Numbered from the stretch's first letter, positions 8,305 to 16,900 are shown. The stretch is DNA of 25,011 bases from JBCCFX01 sp039029515 (GCA_039029515.1 JBCCFX010000033.1:1-25011), one strand, 5' to 3'. Program-made: numbers and translations. Notes: generated by a model not told the origin, from the sequence alone.

Positions 8305-9624
8305 CTACTTCCGCCGTGCCATCCAGATCCCGCGATGCGTGTTCAACGCGATGGTGTACGCAGGTGAGAACTCCAGCCGCCAACCGCGTCCGGTCGCAAA
8401 CGCCTCGTTGACTTCGATCTCGTGCGCATCGAGGCGGATTGCCGGTGCCGCCCGTTCGCGCCGCACCAGCAGGACGCCGTCATTCACCGCGAGTGTTCCC
8501 CATGGTCCGGTGATCTCCGCGCGTTCGTACACGGTCCCGAGATCATCCATGATCGTGATCTCGCCCGGCGAGAACGACATCCGCATGTCGCCCGTGATCG
8601 GCAGTTCCACGTATGGCGGCTCATCGAATCGAGCGCGATATGTGGCGATGCGCTGCGTGCGAATCGCATGCCGTGCTTCCTCTTCGGCCGCGATGGCAGC
8701 ATGGTCGTACATTGATCGGCGTCGAGCTGTTTCCGCGCACGGGACGTCCGGCAACGTGATGCCGTACACGGTTCGTGTCATCCTGCCGAGATCGCTGCGA
8801 TTTGTGATCGCGCTGCGCCACTCGGAATCGCGTCGATCAAGTAGTACGCCGTACGCGGCCGCGCTGGCGTATGCGAAGACGCCGTCCATACTCGGTTCGG
8901 CATCGACTTCATCCAGCATCACGCACACGTGCTTGATCTGATCTTCGGTCGTCATACCACTCAGTCGAATGCCGGTGTACATCGCCAGCCCCACTGAACG
9001 CTCACGATCGGTTTCGAAGTCGCGTATCGAACGTTGATCAGCATGCCGGCAGGTGCGAAACAGCAATGCATCGCGAACGGCCTGCGCCAGCGTTGCATCG
9101 TCGGCCGCCTGCAATGCTCGATGCAAGGCGCGCCACTCGAGCCGAATCAGAATCCGATCCTCGATGCGCGTGAGATGATCACTCGCAGGATTGCGCGATC
9201 GAATGCCCAGTTTGTGTTGCGACGCCAGCATGCTGTGCTGCATCATCCGTACGCCGCGAATGTCCTTGTCCTCGGGTAGTGGCCATGTGAGCATCACCCA
9301 CAGCGCGCCGTTGACTGACACCGCGCCATCCGTAGGAAGCTCCGCGGGTCCGAGACGGCCAACGAAGACGTCATTCATCTCCGTCAGCGTCTTCCGGCGA
9401 TCCTGCGCGTTCGTCACATAGATTCCATTGTCAGGGTCGACGAACATCATCCGGCTGTGCAGCCGAATGCCCCATAAATCACGCATGTCTGCGCGACGGA
9501 GCGTTTGTGCTTCGTCGAAGTACTGTCGGGCCTGGTCCAGGTCGATCGGCAGCGCGGTCAGATCCTGCCCGTGACCTTGGGCCATTATGAGCAGCATCAG
9601 GAGTAGCACGAATCGATGTCGCAT
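8305..9624 (-). CDS. Secreted protein, probable catalytically dead zincin-like family member
   Basis: This 439-residue protein has an N-terminal signal peptide (FVLLLMLLIMAQGHG, cleavage near residue 19). The segment FVDPDNGIYVTNAQD followed by LWVMLTWPLPEDK resembles a family of secreted bacterial proteins that, as I recall, carries an HESFH-type zinc motif right after the WPLPED segment and an EGLAEYTG motif further on. Here the matching places read MMQHSMLASQHKLG (residues 127-140) and SVGLAMYTG (210-218), so the His and Glu residues of both motifs are gone. The C-terminal part (about 340-439) looks beta-rich. The start has an AGGA-type SD six bases upstream. It is divergent from the decarboxylase gene. 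The family link is from memory, so treat the function as unknown. Confidence 0.8.
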   Translation of the reverse strand: MRHRFVLLLMLLIMAQGHGQDLTALPIDLDQARQYFDEAQTLRRADMRDLWGIRLHSRMMFVDPDNGIYVTNAQDRRKTLTEMNDVFVGRLGPAELPTDGAVSVNGALWVMLTWPLPEDKDIRGVRMMQHSMLASQHKLGIRSRNPASDHLTRIEDRILIRLEWRALHRALQAADDATLAQAVRDALLFRTCRHADQRSIRDFETDRERSVGLAMYTGIRLSGMTTEDQIKHVCVMLDEVDAEPSMDGVFAYASAAAYGVLLDRRDSEWRSAITNRSDLGRMTRTVYGITLPDVPCAETARRRSMYDHAAIAAEEEARHAIRTQRIATYRARFDEPPYVELPITGDMRMSFSPGEITIMDDLGTVYERAEITGPWGTLAVNDGVLLVRRERAAPAIRLDAHEIEVNEAFATGRGWRLEFSPAYTIALNTHRGIWMARRK

Positions 9625-9700
9625 ACCGCGTCCTCGTTGGGCCTCGATCTCTGATGCGAACGCATGCCGGCGATCGTCAGGAATCTCGGGCCATCAAGCC

Positions 9701-9706
9701 TATCAT
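9701..9706 (+). promoter_or_regulatory. Putative -10 box TATCAT for the decarboxylase gene
   Basis: TATCAT is followed by eight bases and ATG 9715. No Shine-Dalgarno sequence is present, so a leaderless or nearly leaderless message is likely. A -35 box is not evident. Confidence 0.45.
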
Positions 9707-9714
9707 GACCGACT

Positions 9715-11172
9715 ATGACCGAGCCGCACGAACTGCACATGTCGTCCGATTCATTCCGCGAACACGCTCACGCCGTCGTCGACTGGATCGCCGACTACCT
9801 TGACACCGTCGAGTCTCGTCCCGTGTTGTCGCAGGTCGAACCCGGCGACATCTATGCGTCGCTCCCGGACGCGGCGCCGATCAGCGGCGAGTCCATGCAG
9901 GACATTCTCGGCGACGTCGATCGACTCGTCATGCCCGGCATCACCCACTGGCAATCACCGAACTTCTTCGGGTTCTTCCCTGCAAACATCTCCGGGCCGT
10001 CGCTACTTGGTGAGTTCCTCGCGGCGGGGCTCGGCGTGCAAGGCATGATCTGGGCGACAAGTCCCGCGTGCACCGAAGTGGAAACGCGCATCCTCGACTG
10101 GCTCGTTGACATGCTCGACTTGCCCGCGTTCTTCCGTTCAACCACCGATGGCGGCGGCGTGTTGCAGGACACCGCATCCAGCGCATCGCTGTGCGCCCTT
10201 CTCGCCGGTCGTGAACGCGCGACATCCTTCGCGACGAATCGCACGGGCGTGGATCGACCACTCGTTGCGTACACATCGAATCAGGCGCATTCATCCATAG
10301 AGAAGGCGATGATGATCGCGGGACTCGGGCGTGAGAACCTGCGGCTGGTTGATGTCGACGATGACTTCGCGATGCGCAGCGACACATTGCAGGCGTTGAT
10401 CAACGCGGATCGCGCTGCGGGTAAGACGCCGTTCTTCATCTGCGCGACCGTCGGTACGACATCGTCGAATGCGATGGATCCTGTTCGCGCCATCGGCGAG
10501 ATCGCGCAACGCGAATCCATGTGGTATCACGTCGACGCCGCGATGTCCGGCACTGCGGCGTTATGCCAAGAATTCCGCTGGATTCAGGATGGTCTGGAAT
10601 ACGCTGACAGTTACTGCTTCAATCCGCATAAGTGGATGTTCACGAACTTCGACTGCGATTGCTTCTGGGTGCGTGATCGAACTGCGTTGATTCGCACCAT
10701 GTCCATCCTGCCGGAGTACCTGAAGAACGCGGCGACGATGTCCGGCGAGGTCTTTGACTATCGGGACTGGCACGTGCCGCTCGGTCGACGCTTTCGCGCG
10801 CTCAAGTTGTGGTTCGTCATTCGGCATTACGGCGTCGAAGGCCTTCAGGCACTCGTCCGCGAGCATGTTGAGATGGGCCAGCGATTCGCACAATGGGTTG
10901 ATGACGATCCGAACTTCGAGCGCATGGCGCCGGCGCCGCTCAATCTCGTGTGCTTTCGCCATGTCGATGGCGATACGGCGACGCAGCACATTCTCGAAAC
11001 CGTCAATGCGTCCGGTGCGATGTACGTCACGCACACCAAGCTGAACGATCACTACGTCATCCGCATGTCGATCGGCCAGACGCGCACGCGATGGTCGCAC
11101 GTCGAGAAGGCATGGCAGGCATTCCAACGTGCGGCACAGGACCTGCCAGCATCGGTATCTGGTCGGGCCTGA
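9715..11172 (+). CDS. PLP-dependent aromatic-L-amino-acid-type decarboxylase
   Basis: This is a 485-residue group II amino-acid decarboxylase, close to the normal length for the aromatic amino-acid decarboxylase branch. Characteristic stretches are HWQSPNFFGFFPA, LGVQGMIWATSPACTELE-like ACTEVET, GTTSSNAMDPV, WYHVDAAMSG and NPHKWMFTNFDCD. The Schiff-base lysine is K306 in NPHKWM and the PLP-binding Asp is in the HVDAA motif. The enzyme removes CO2 from an aromatic or related amino acid to give an amine; the exact substrate cannot be read from the sequence. A second ATG ten bases upstream is out of frame. The YdeP-like gene follows after 47 bases in the same direction, suggesting joint function, perhaps proton-consuming decarboxylation in stress. 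Confidence 0.94.
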   Translation: MTEPHELHMSSDSFREHAHAVVDWIADYLDTVESRPVLSQVEPGDIYASLPDAAPISGESMQDILGDVDRLVMPGITHWQSPNFFGFFPANISGPSLLGEFLAAGLGVQGMIWATSPACTEVETRILDWLVDMLDLPAFFRSTTDGGGVLQDTASSASLCALLAGRERATSFATNRTGVDRPLVAYTSNQAHSSIEKAMMIAGLGRENLRLVDVDDDFAMRSDTLQALINADRAAGKTPFFICATVGTTSSNAMDPVRAIGEIAQRESMWYHVDAAMSGTAALCQEFRWIQDGLEYADSYCFNPHKWMFTNFDCDCFWVRDRTALIRTMSILPEYLKNAATMSGEVFDYRDWHVPLGRRFRALKLWFVIRHYGVEGLQALVREHVEMGQRFAQWVDDDPNFERMAPAPLNLVCFRHVDGDTATQHILETVNASGAMYVTHTKLNDHYVIRMSIGQTRTRWSHVEKAWQAFQRAAQDLPASVSGRA

Positions 11173-11207
11173 TTCGCGATCGAGGGGCGATTCCCGCCGG
11201 CTCCGGG

Positions 11208-11213
11208 TACGAT
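11208..11213 (+). promoter_or_regulatory. Putative -10 box TACGAT for the YdeP-like gene
   Basis: TACGAT lies six bases before ATG 11220 inside the 47-base gap after the decarboxylase gene. This suggests the oxidoreductase can be expressed from its own leaderless start as well as by read-through. Confidence 0.45.
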
Positions 11214-11219
11214 GCCGGG

Positions 11220-13436
11220 ATGAAACAGGTCACGCACGGTGGCGGCTGGCCCGCAGTGTTCTATACGTTTCGCAAGGCGCGGGAAGCCGGCGGCCTGTGG
11301 CGCATGTGGCGCGCCCTGCGATCGAAGAACGCCTGTAAGACGTGTGCGCTCGGCATGGGTGGACAGCGTGGCGGCATGGTCAATGAGCGTGGCCACGGTT
11401 TCGAGGTCTGCAAGAAATCCATCCAGGCAATGGCCGCCGACATGCAAGGCCGGCTCAAGGACGACTTTTTCGAGACGTTCGATTTCGAATCGCTCGAGAA
11501 GATGACGCCGCGCGAACTCGAAGCGTCGGGCCGCATCACGCAGCCGCTGTACGCCGGTCCGCTCGACCTGACGTACAAGACGATCTCGTGGGATGACGCG
11601 ATGGGACGCATCGCCACGAAGTTGAAGGCAACGCAGCCTGACGATTCGTTCTTCTACTTCAGCGGTCGGTCTTCGAACGAGGCTGCGTTTCTGCTGCAGG
11701 TTCTCGCGCGACTCTTCGGCACCAACAACGTCAACAACTGCTCGTACTACTGTCATCAGGCATCTGGTGTTGGGCTCAACAGTGTGACCGGTTCAGGCAC
11801 GGCGACCGTCGTGCTAGACGATGTCTCGGCGTGCGATCTCGTATTTCTGATCGGCGCGAACCCCGCATCGAATCATCCGCGCCTGATGAAGAGCCTCGTC
11901 GAAGTTCGGCGGCGTGGCGGCACGATTATCGTCATCAACCCATTGCGCGAAGTTGGCCTCGAACGATTCAAAGTGCCGAGCGATTTCCGCAGCATGCTGA
12001 AGGCGAATGAAATTGCCAACCTGTACGTGCAGCCGCACATCGGCGGCGACATCGCGCTGCTGACCGGCATCCTCAAGACGTTACTCGAACGCGAAGCGAT
12101 TGATCGGACGTTTGTGAATCAGTCCACCGAAGGGTGGGACGCGGTCGAAGCGCATGTGCGCGGCTTGCGCTGGGATGACATCACCGCACAGTGCGGCGTG
12201 TCACGTTCGGTCATGACCGACATCACCGATCGCTATCAGAAGTCGAAGAAGACCATCTTCTGCTGGGCGATGGGCATTACCCATCACACGCACGGCGTCG
12301 AGAACGTGCAGATGATCGCGAACCTTGCGATCGCGCGCGGCATGCTCGGCAAGACCGGCTGCGGGTTGCTGCCGTTGCGCGGTCACTCCAACGTGCAAGG
12401 CGTGGGCTCGATGGGTGTGACGCCGAAACTGAAAGATGCGATCTTCAACGCGCTGCAAGACACGTACAACATGGACCTGCCGACAAGCGAAGGTCTCGAC
12501 ACACTCGGCTGCATGGAGCGCGCGGATGCCGGAAACGTTCGGTCCGCGATTTGTCTCGGCGGCAATCTGTACGGATCAAATCCGGATTCTGCGTTCGCCG
12601 GCAAGGCGTTGCGCGCGATCGATCAGGTCGTGTATCTCAGCACGACCCTGAATACTGGCCACGTCGCGGGGCGCGGGAAGGAGACGATCATCCTGCCGGT
12701 GCTCGCGCGCGATGAGGAATCACAGACAACGACGCAGGAGTCGATGTTCAACTTCGTCCGGCTCAGCAACGGTGGCAAGCAACGGTTCGAAGGTCCGCGC
12801 AGTGAGGTTGAGGTCATCGCGGATCTCGGTCATCGAATCTTCGGCGAAGCGGGCTCGCCGCTCGACTGGGAACGCATGCGCGATCACCGCACGATTCGGC
12901 ACATGATCGCCGCCGTCGTGCCTGGGTATGAAGCGATCGGGAAGATCGATGATGCGAAGCAGGAGTTTCACATCGATGGCCGGACGTTTCATACGCCGAC
13001 ATTCGCGACGCCGAGCGGTCGGGCGCAATGTCATGCGGTGGATCTGCCCGACCTGCCGGAACTTGGCGATCACGAACTGCGTCTGATGACCGTGCGCTCG
13101 GAAGGTCAGTTCAATACGGTCGTGTACGAGGAAGAGGATCTGTATCGCGGACAGGAACGCCGCGATGTCATCCTCATGAACAAACGCGATCTGCTGCGCT
13201 TCGGTCTGATGGAGAACGACAAGGTCACCGTGCGCAACGAAACGGGCGAGATGCACGATGTGCTTGCGCGACCGTTCGATGTGCCGGCGGGCAATGCGAT
13301 GATGTACTACCCGGAGTCCAACGTGTTGATTCCGTGTGCTGCGGATTCGCGATCCAAGACGCCGGCGTTCAAGAGCGTGATCGTGGAGATCGTGAATCCG
13401 AATCCTGTGCGTGGCAATTCGTACGCGAGGGATTAG
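11220..13436 (+). CDS. FdhF/YdeP-family molybdopterin oxidoreductase
   Basis: The 738-residue protein matches the E. coli YdeP type of formate-dehydrogenase-like molybdopterin proteins throughout. Matching stretches include SNEAAFLLQVLARLFGTNN, IGANPASNHPRLM, the block INPLREVGLERF, MGITHHTHGVENVQ, LPLRGHSNVQG and YYPESNVL. The N terminus has C39-x2-C42 and C64 (KTCALGMGG, FEVCKKS), the reduced cysteine set of this subfamily rather than a full four-Cys Fe-S loop. A bis-MGD cofactor is expected, but no catalytic Cys or Sec at the usual FdhF position is obvious. E. coli YdeP is associated with acid resistance; its substrate is unknown. I chose ATG 11220 because the homologous N terminus begins there. 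The open frame extends upstream into the decarboxylase gene and is not used. Confidence 0.93.
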   Translation: MKQVTHGGGWPAVFYTFRKAREAGGLWRMWRALRSKNACKTCALGMGGQRGGMVNERGHGFEVCKKSIQAMAADMQGRLKDDFFETFDFESLEKMTPRELEASGRITQPLYAGPLDLTYKTISWDDAMGRIATKLKATQPDDSFFYFSGRSSNEAAFLLQVLARLFGTNNVNNCSYYCHQASGVGLNSVTGSGTATVVLDDVSACDLVFLIGANPASNHPRLMKSLVEVRRRGGTIIVINPLREVGLERFKVPSDFRSMLKANEIANLYVQPHIGGDIALLTGILKTLLEREAIDRTFVNQSTEGWDAVEAHVRGLRWDDITAQCGVSRSVMTDITDRYQKSKKTIFCWAMGITHHTHGVENVQMIANLAIARGMLGKTGCGLLPLRGHSNVQGVGSMGVTPKLKDAIFNALQDTYNMDLPTSEGLDTLGCMERADAGNVRSAICLGGNLYGSNPDSAFAGKALRAIDQVVYLSTTLNTGHVAGRGKETIILPVLARDEESQTTTQESMFNFVRLSNGGKQRFEGPRSEVEVIADLGHRIFGEAGSPLDWERMRDHRTIRHMIAAVVPGYEAIGKIDDAKQEFHIDGRTFHTPTFATPSGRAQCHAVDLPDLPELGDHELRLMTVRSEGQFNTVVYEEEDLYRGQERRDVILMNKRDLLRFGLMENDKVTVRNETGEMHDVLARPFDVPAGNAMMYYPESNVLIPCAADSRSKTPAFKSVIVEIVNPNPVRGNSYARD

Positions 13437-13440
13437 CACA

Positions 13441-13570
13441 GGCATAAGGCGAGGCTCAAGCGCAAGCGCGGGCAATGTGCGTGCGAGGCAGAAGGCAGGT
13501 GGAAGTAGGCAGATGATGATGCCTTGGCTCCGCACCGTCTGTCTTATGCCATTTGCCTCCTGCCTTCCTC
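13441..13570. repeat. Inverted low-complexity repeats between convergent genes
   Basis: GGCATAAG (13441-13448) is repeated in inverted form as CTTATGCC (13543-13550). GAGGCAGAAGGCAGG (13484-13498) has a near-inverted copy, CCTGCCTTCCTC (13559-13570). The second half overlaps the 3' end of the VOC gene. The segment fills the gap between the two convergent genes and has no T-tract terminator. Confidence 0.6.
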
Positions 13571-13969
13571 ATGCCGCGGCACCCAGAACTCGACGAGGTT
13601 GCCATCCGGATCGTAGAAGTACCACGAGTCTGCGTTCATCCAGTCGAAACTCGTCGGCCCGAAGATCTCAATGTCGTTCGCGCGCACGGTGGCAAGCCGA
13701 GCATCGATGTCTTCGCGTGCCACGTTGAAGGCGAAGTGAGCGCAGCCGAACCGAGCGCCGGCGGGATGCGGCGAGTGTTCTTCGAACAGCAATGGGCCGC
13801 GCGACAATGCGAGACGCGCTGAGGCGCCAGGTTCACCCGACCAGAACCATGCCCATTCATCGTCGGCAGGGCGTTCGAGGGTCAGGCCAACGATGTGTTC
13901 GTAGAAGTGTGTCGCAGCTCGGACATCGCGAACGACAAGGACAAGTTCAGTGAGGCCGGAGATGGGCAT
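13544..13969 (-). CDS. VOC-family (glyoxalase/bleomycin-resistance-like) protein
   Basis: This 141-residue protein has the paired beta-alpha-beta-beta-beta modules of the vicinal oxygen chelate fold: ISGLTELVLVVRDVRAATHFYEHIVGLTLE at the N terminus (in pieces) and the closing DSWYFYDPDGNLVEFWVPR. Possible metal ligands are His106-region HFAFNV and the final Glu in LVEFW, but the ligand set is incomplete enough that an enzymatic role is uncertain. Family members include glyoxalases, ring-cleavage dioxygenases and resistance binders. The last eight residues (EEGRRQMA) and the stop codon come from the GGCAGGAGGCAAATGG repeat, so the native C terminus probably ended near VPR. It is the last gene of the minus-strand run, 18 bases after the zinc-ribbon gene. 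Confidence 0.88.
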   Translation of the reverse strand: MPISGLTELVLVVRDVRAATHFYEHIVGLTLERPADDEWAWFWSGEPGASARLALSRGPLLFEEHSPHPAGARFGCAHFAFNVAREDIDARLATVRANDIEIFGPTSFDWMNADSWYFYDPDGNLVEFWVPRHEEGRRQMA

Positions 13970-13987
13970 GAAAAAGGCCTTTCGACG

Positions 13988-14905
13988 CTACCAGCCGTAC
14001 ATGGCGTAGCGAAACTCATAGGTAAATTCGTCGCCCGCAACGTCAACCTGAAGGACGAGAAACGATTCCAGGTCTTCAAGCTCCGCCGACGGGACATCGT
14101 CCGGCAACTCCGCGTTGAATTCCTTCGTCTGTTTGCCGCGCGATGCCCGTGAATCCTCCACAAGTTCCAACTGCCAGATCTTCTCATCGAAGGTGGCATA
14201 CAAATACACATCGACAAACTCGAAGTCATCGATCAGGCGTGGAAGGAGCAGATAGACGTTGAGTACCTGTGTGACTTCTTCGCGCCGAATGAACTCCGTG
14301 TCTGACCAGTAGTGAATATGGCGATCGATGTACGCGAGACGAACGTCACGCGAGATGCTTGACGAACGAATGAGCGACTTGAAGAACTTCATTCGCGCCG
14401 GCATGACCGGTAGAGGTGGCCTTGTTCGAATCGGCTTTGCTGAAATAAGGGTGGAGTCGTCGAGTGAATGGAGCAGTCGCGTGCATGCATCCTGACCAAG
14501 GCGCGAATCATCCAGTCGATGTTGAAGCTCATCGATGACCAACTCATTCATGGGTTGCGCGATTAGCATGTCAACCAGCGTGCCGTTCGGGAGAAACATG
14601 TACCACGACCGGCCGATGGCATGCACATATTGATCCATGACGACGATGGACAGCGCGGCAACGAAGATCGCGCCGGCACACGCCATGATGCGTGGACGTC
14701 GAACGCGATGACCGTGGCGAATTCGTTTGGCGCTGGTTGTACAGCCGCACTCCGGGCAACGCACATCAGCGTCGTCTGCATGGATGCCGGTCAGATCATG
14801 CGTGCATGACCGGCAGCGCGGTTCGTTCCCAACGCGACGACCGATGAGCCCGATGAGCAGACCGAGGACGCTGATACCAAACAGGATGAACGCAAGGTTG
14901 AGCAC
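13988..14905 (-). CDS. Two-TM zinc-ribbon membrane protein, paralog 1
   Basis: This 305-residue protein starts with a membrane helix (about residues 3-21), then the basic GRRVGNEPR, a four-Cys zinc ribbon (CRSC-x16-CPEC), a second basic stretch (HGHRVRRPR) and a second helix (about 74-92). By the positive-inside rule the ribbon is cytoplasmic and the large C-terminal part (about 95-305) is outside the cytoplasm. That domain has GRSWY near its start and ELQHRLD, then no motif I recognise. It is a paralog of the next gene upstream (14930-15892). The start is GTG 14905, in the same context (CGACC before GTG) as its paralog. Zinc ribbons of this CxxC/CPxC kind are common in planctomycete membrane proteins. 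Function is unknown. Confidence 0.85.
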   Translation of the reverse strand: MLNLAFILFGISVLGLLIGLIGRRVGNEPRCRSCTHDLTGIHADDADVRCPECGCTTSAKRIRHGHRVRRPRIMACAGAIFVAALSIVVMDQYVHAIGRSWYMFLPNGTLVDMLIAQPMNELVIDELQHRLDDSRLGQDACTRLLHSLDDSTLISAKPIRTRPPLPVMPARMKFFKSLIRSSSISRDVRLAYIDRHIHYWSDTEFIRREEVTQVLNVYLLLPRLIDDFEFVDVYLYATFDEKIWQLELVEDSRASRGKQTKEFNAELPDDVPSAELEDLESFLVLQVDVAGDEFTYEFRYAMYGW

Positions 14906-14929
14906 GGTCGATCTTGGACTCCAGATGTC

Positions 14930-15892
14930 CTAGTAGATTCCGCGAGCGTCATGCATATCTGGAAGTCCGCACGGATCGAAATCCGGAAACCATGCGTCGC
15001 AATTCAATCGTTGCGCAATGGGGACCGCGTGCGTCACATCACCGATCGACGCGAATATGGTGAACCGAATTTCGAGTGTCGCTTCGTCGGGTCGAAGGCA
15101 TCCGATCGGATAGCGTCCGCGATAAACGATATGCGGTAACAGCAAAGGTGCGGGATCATGTTCAACGGCAATCGGCCATGACTGGCCGGAAGTGATGTCA
15201 ACAAGGCGAACCTCCAGTAGTTCGGGTGGATCGACTTGTCCGATGCCAAGCCAGATTGCGACGCCGTCATCGAACGTCAGTGCGGCAAGACTCGTCGCGT
15301 GTTTCAGATACCACCGGCGATGCGCTGGCAATGAATGCTCAGTGAGAATCAACTGTTCGCAGAACCTGTGCCACGGTGAAGTTTGCCAGTACCCATCCTG
15401 ACGCCGGTATCCCACCGTTGATTGTTCCTCGGCGACGGTCACCGCCAGTGCCTTGTCGAGCAGCGTGCGAATCTGACGTGGTTGAATTTCATCGGCGTCG
15501 AAACGGTGTTGGAGTTCGATTTGCAGGTCAGCGTCGTCCTCGTCGGTATCAAACTGACTGACCAGCACCCAGGTCGGCAGAACGGCGTACCACGATCGGC
15601 CGTGCTTCTTGAGCTGGTCATCAACACCGTAGATCGTGGCCCCAACCACCAGCAGGAGAGCCGCGACAAGAATCGGCCGTGGTTTCATCGCCCAGTGGCT
15701 GCCGACAAAACAACGAGTGGACGTGTGGGTGCCGCACCCGGGGCATCGCACGCCGTCATCAGCGACGGGGAGACCATCAAGTTGATGCTTGCATGACCGG
15801 CATCGCGGTTCGTTCCCAACGCGACGACCAATGACCCCGATGAACAGGATTAGGACACTCAGCACACCAAGAACGATCGCAACGTTCAGCAC
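14930..15892 (-). CDS. Two-TM zinc-ribbon membrane protein, paralog 2
   Basis: This 320-residue tandem paralog has the same plan: helix 1 (about 3-21), GRRVGNEPRCRSC, a four-Cys ribbon closing with CPGC, helix 2 (about 72-90), then an extracytoplasmic domain beginning HGRSWYAVLP and containing ELQHRFD. The first 35 codons are close to the paralog at DNA level as well, while the C-terminal domains have diverged strongly, with only the GRSWY and ELQHR landmarks shared. The start is GTG 15892. The stop is 24 bases before the paralog's start, so both are probably on one message downstream of the ArsR-methyltransferase gene. A stem-loop precedes it (15901-15932). Function is unknown; sensing or envelope roles would be guesses. 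Confidence 0.85.
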   Translation of the reverse strand: MLNVAIVLGVLSVLILFIGVIGRRVGNEPRCRSCKHQLDGLPVADDGVRCPGCGTHTSTRCFVGSHWAMKPRPILVAALLLVVGATIYGVDDQLKKHGRSWYAVLPTWVLVSQFDTDEDDADLQIELQHRFDADEIQPRQIRTLLDKALAVTVAEEQSTVGYRRQDGYWQTSPWHRFCEQLILTEHSLPAHRRWYLKHATSLAALTFDDGVAIWLGIGQVDPPELLEVRLVDITSGQSWPIAVEHDPAPLLLPHIVYRGRYPIGCLRPDEATLEIRFTIFASIGDVTHAVPIAQRLNCDAWFPDFDPCGLPDMHDARGIY

Positions 15893-15900
15893 GGTCGAAC

Positions 15901-15932
15901 CCCGCAGTTCTACCGTGATGGTAGTGCGCGGG
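15901..15932. other. Stem-loop between the ArsR-methyltransferase gene and zinc-ribbon paralog 2
   Basis: CCCGC (15901-15905) pairs with GCGGG (15928-15932), and inside it CTACC (15910-15914) pairs with GGTAG (15920-15924) around a five-base loop. On the transcribed strand it lies just after the ArsR-methyltransferase stop and before the GTG of the zinc-ribbon gene. No U tract follows, so it may stabilise or separate the messages rather than terminate. Confidence 0.5.
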
Positions 15933-15934
15933 TG

Positions 15935-16900
15935 TCAGGAATTCGAGAGATACGCGGCGAACAATCCCGGACCCTGACCCGACGTGTCGGGTCGGAGTCG
16001 ACGGTAGTCCACGCGTTTGAGGCTCGCCGCATCGCCCCAGGACTGCACCGTTTCTTCATCGAACCCGAGATGCACATGACCCATGCCGCTCCGGTACGCT
16101 TCGCGATCGTGCGCAACCATGTCGACGATCATCAGCACGCCGGCGGGCGCAAGGCATCGCGCGATTGCCTGCACGGCGACCATCGGATCCTGCACGTGAT
16201 GCATGACGAGGAACACCATCGCGACATCGACCTCGCCCGGCTCCAACGGCGGCATGGTGAGATCGCCCGCGCGGAATTCCACGTTGTCGACATCGGTCAG
16301 CCGGCGTGATGCCGCTTCGAGCATTGCGGGCTCACGGTCGATCGCGATGAGCTTCTTCACGTACGGCGCGAGGAGCGCGGCGGCGTTGCCGGTGCCGCAA
16401 CCGAGGTCGGCAATGGTCCAATTGCGATTCAGCAGGCCGAGCAGGGCTTCGTGGGTGAACTCATGACCGAAGAGCGCGGTGCGCACATCATTCCACTCGC
16501 CACCAAGGCGGCCGAAGTACGTCTTGCTATCGACAGATCGTTCGGCGAGCACTTCGACGAGGCGAGCATCATCGCTTTCGAACGATGAGGAATCGCCGAT
16601 CTGTGATTCGGTCACCTGCCAGAGTTCGCGTGCGCCGTCTGGCAGCGTGTCGGGCAGCAATTTGTAGAGGCTTGCGGTCCCTGCGGTGCGCTTCGACAGC
16701 CAGCTGCGTTCATGCAGCAATTTGAGATGTCGGCTGACGGTGGATTGCGGCAGTTGAAGGGCGCGAGAGAGTTCGCCGACGCTGAGTTCTTCGAGGACGA
16801 GCAGACGCATCATGCGCAAGCGCGCGAGATCACCCAGCGCGTTGATCCACGCGAGATACTGCGCGCCATCGATGTCGGCATTCGTCACGGGAGCGCTCAC
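15935..16900 (-). CDS. ArsR-type regulator fused to SAM-dependent methyltransferase
   Basis: This 321-residue two-domain protein has an N-terminal winged helix (about residues 18-80, recognition region VGELSRALQLPQSTVSRHLK) of the ArsR family. It is followed by a class I methyltransferase domain with motif I ADLGCGTG at residues 164-171, the acidic IDREP of motif II, and VFLVMHHVQDP. Such fusions occur in many bacteria and are often tied to methionine/SAM metabolism, but no such gene is nearby here. The start is GTG 16900, and its first four bases (GTGA) overlap the TGA stop of the TPR lipoprotein gene, so translation is likely coupled. There is no cysteine metal site typical of metal-sensing ArsR proteins, so SAM or a substrate may be the signal; that is inference. 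Confidence 0.93.
   Translation of the reverse strand: MSAPVTNADIDGAQYLAWINALGDLARLRMMRLLVLEELSVGELSRALQLPQSTVSRHLKLLHERSWLSKRTAGTASLYKLLPDTLPDGARELWQVTESQIGDSSSFESDDARLVEVLAERSVDSKTYFGRLGGEWNDVRTALFGHEFTHEALLGLLNRNWTIADLGCGTGNAAALLAPYVKKLIAIDREPAMLEAASRRLTDVDNVEFRAGDLTMPPLEPGEVDVAMVFLVMHHVQDPMVAVQAIARCLAPAGVLMIVDMVAHDREAYRSGMGHVHLGFDEETVQSWGDAASLKRVDYRRLRPDTSGQGPGLFAAYLSNS

Noticed and set aside
10950..11219. Upstream extension of the YdeP-like open frame
   Set aside because: It lies inside the decarboxylase gene in another frame and lacks family similarity; homologs begin at ATG 11220.
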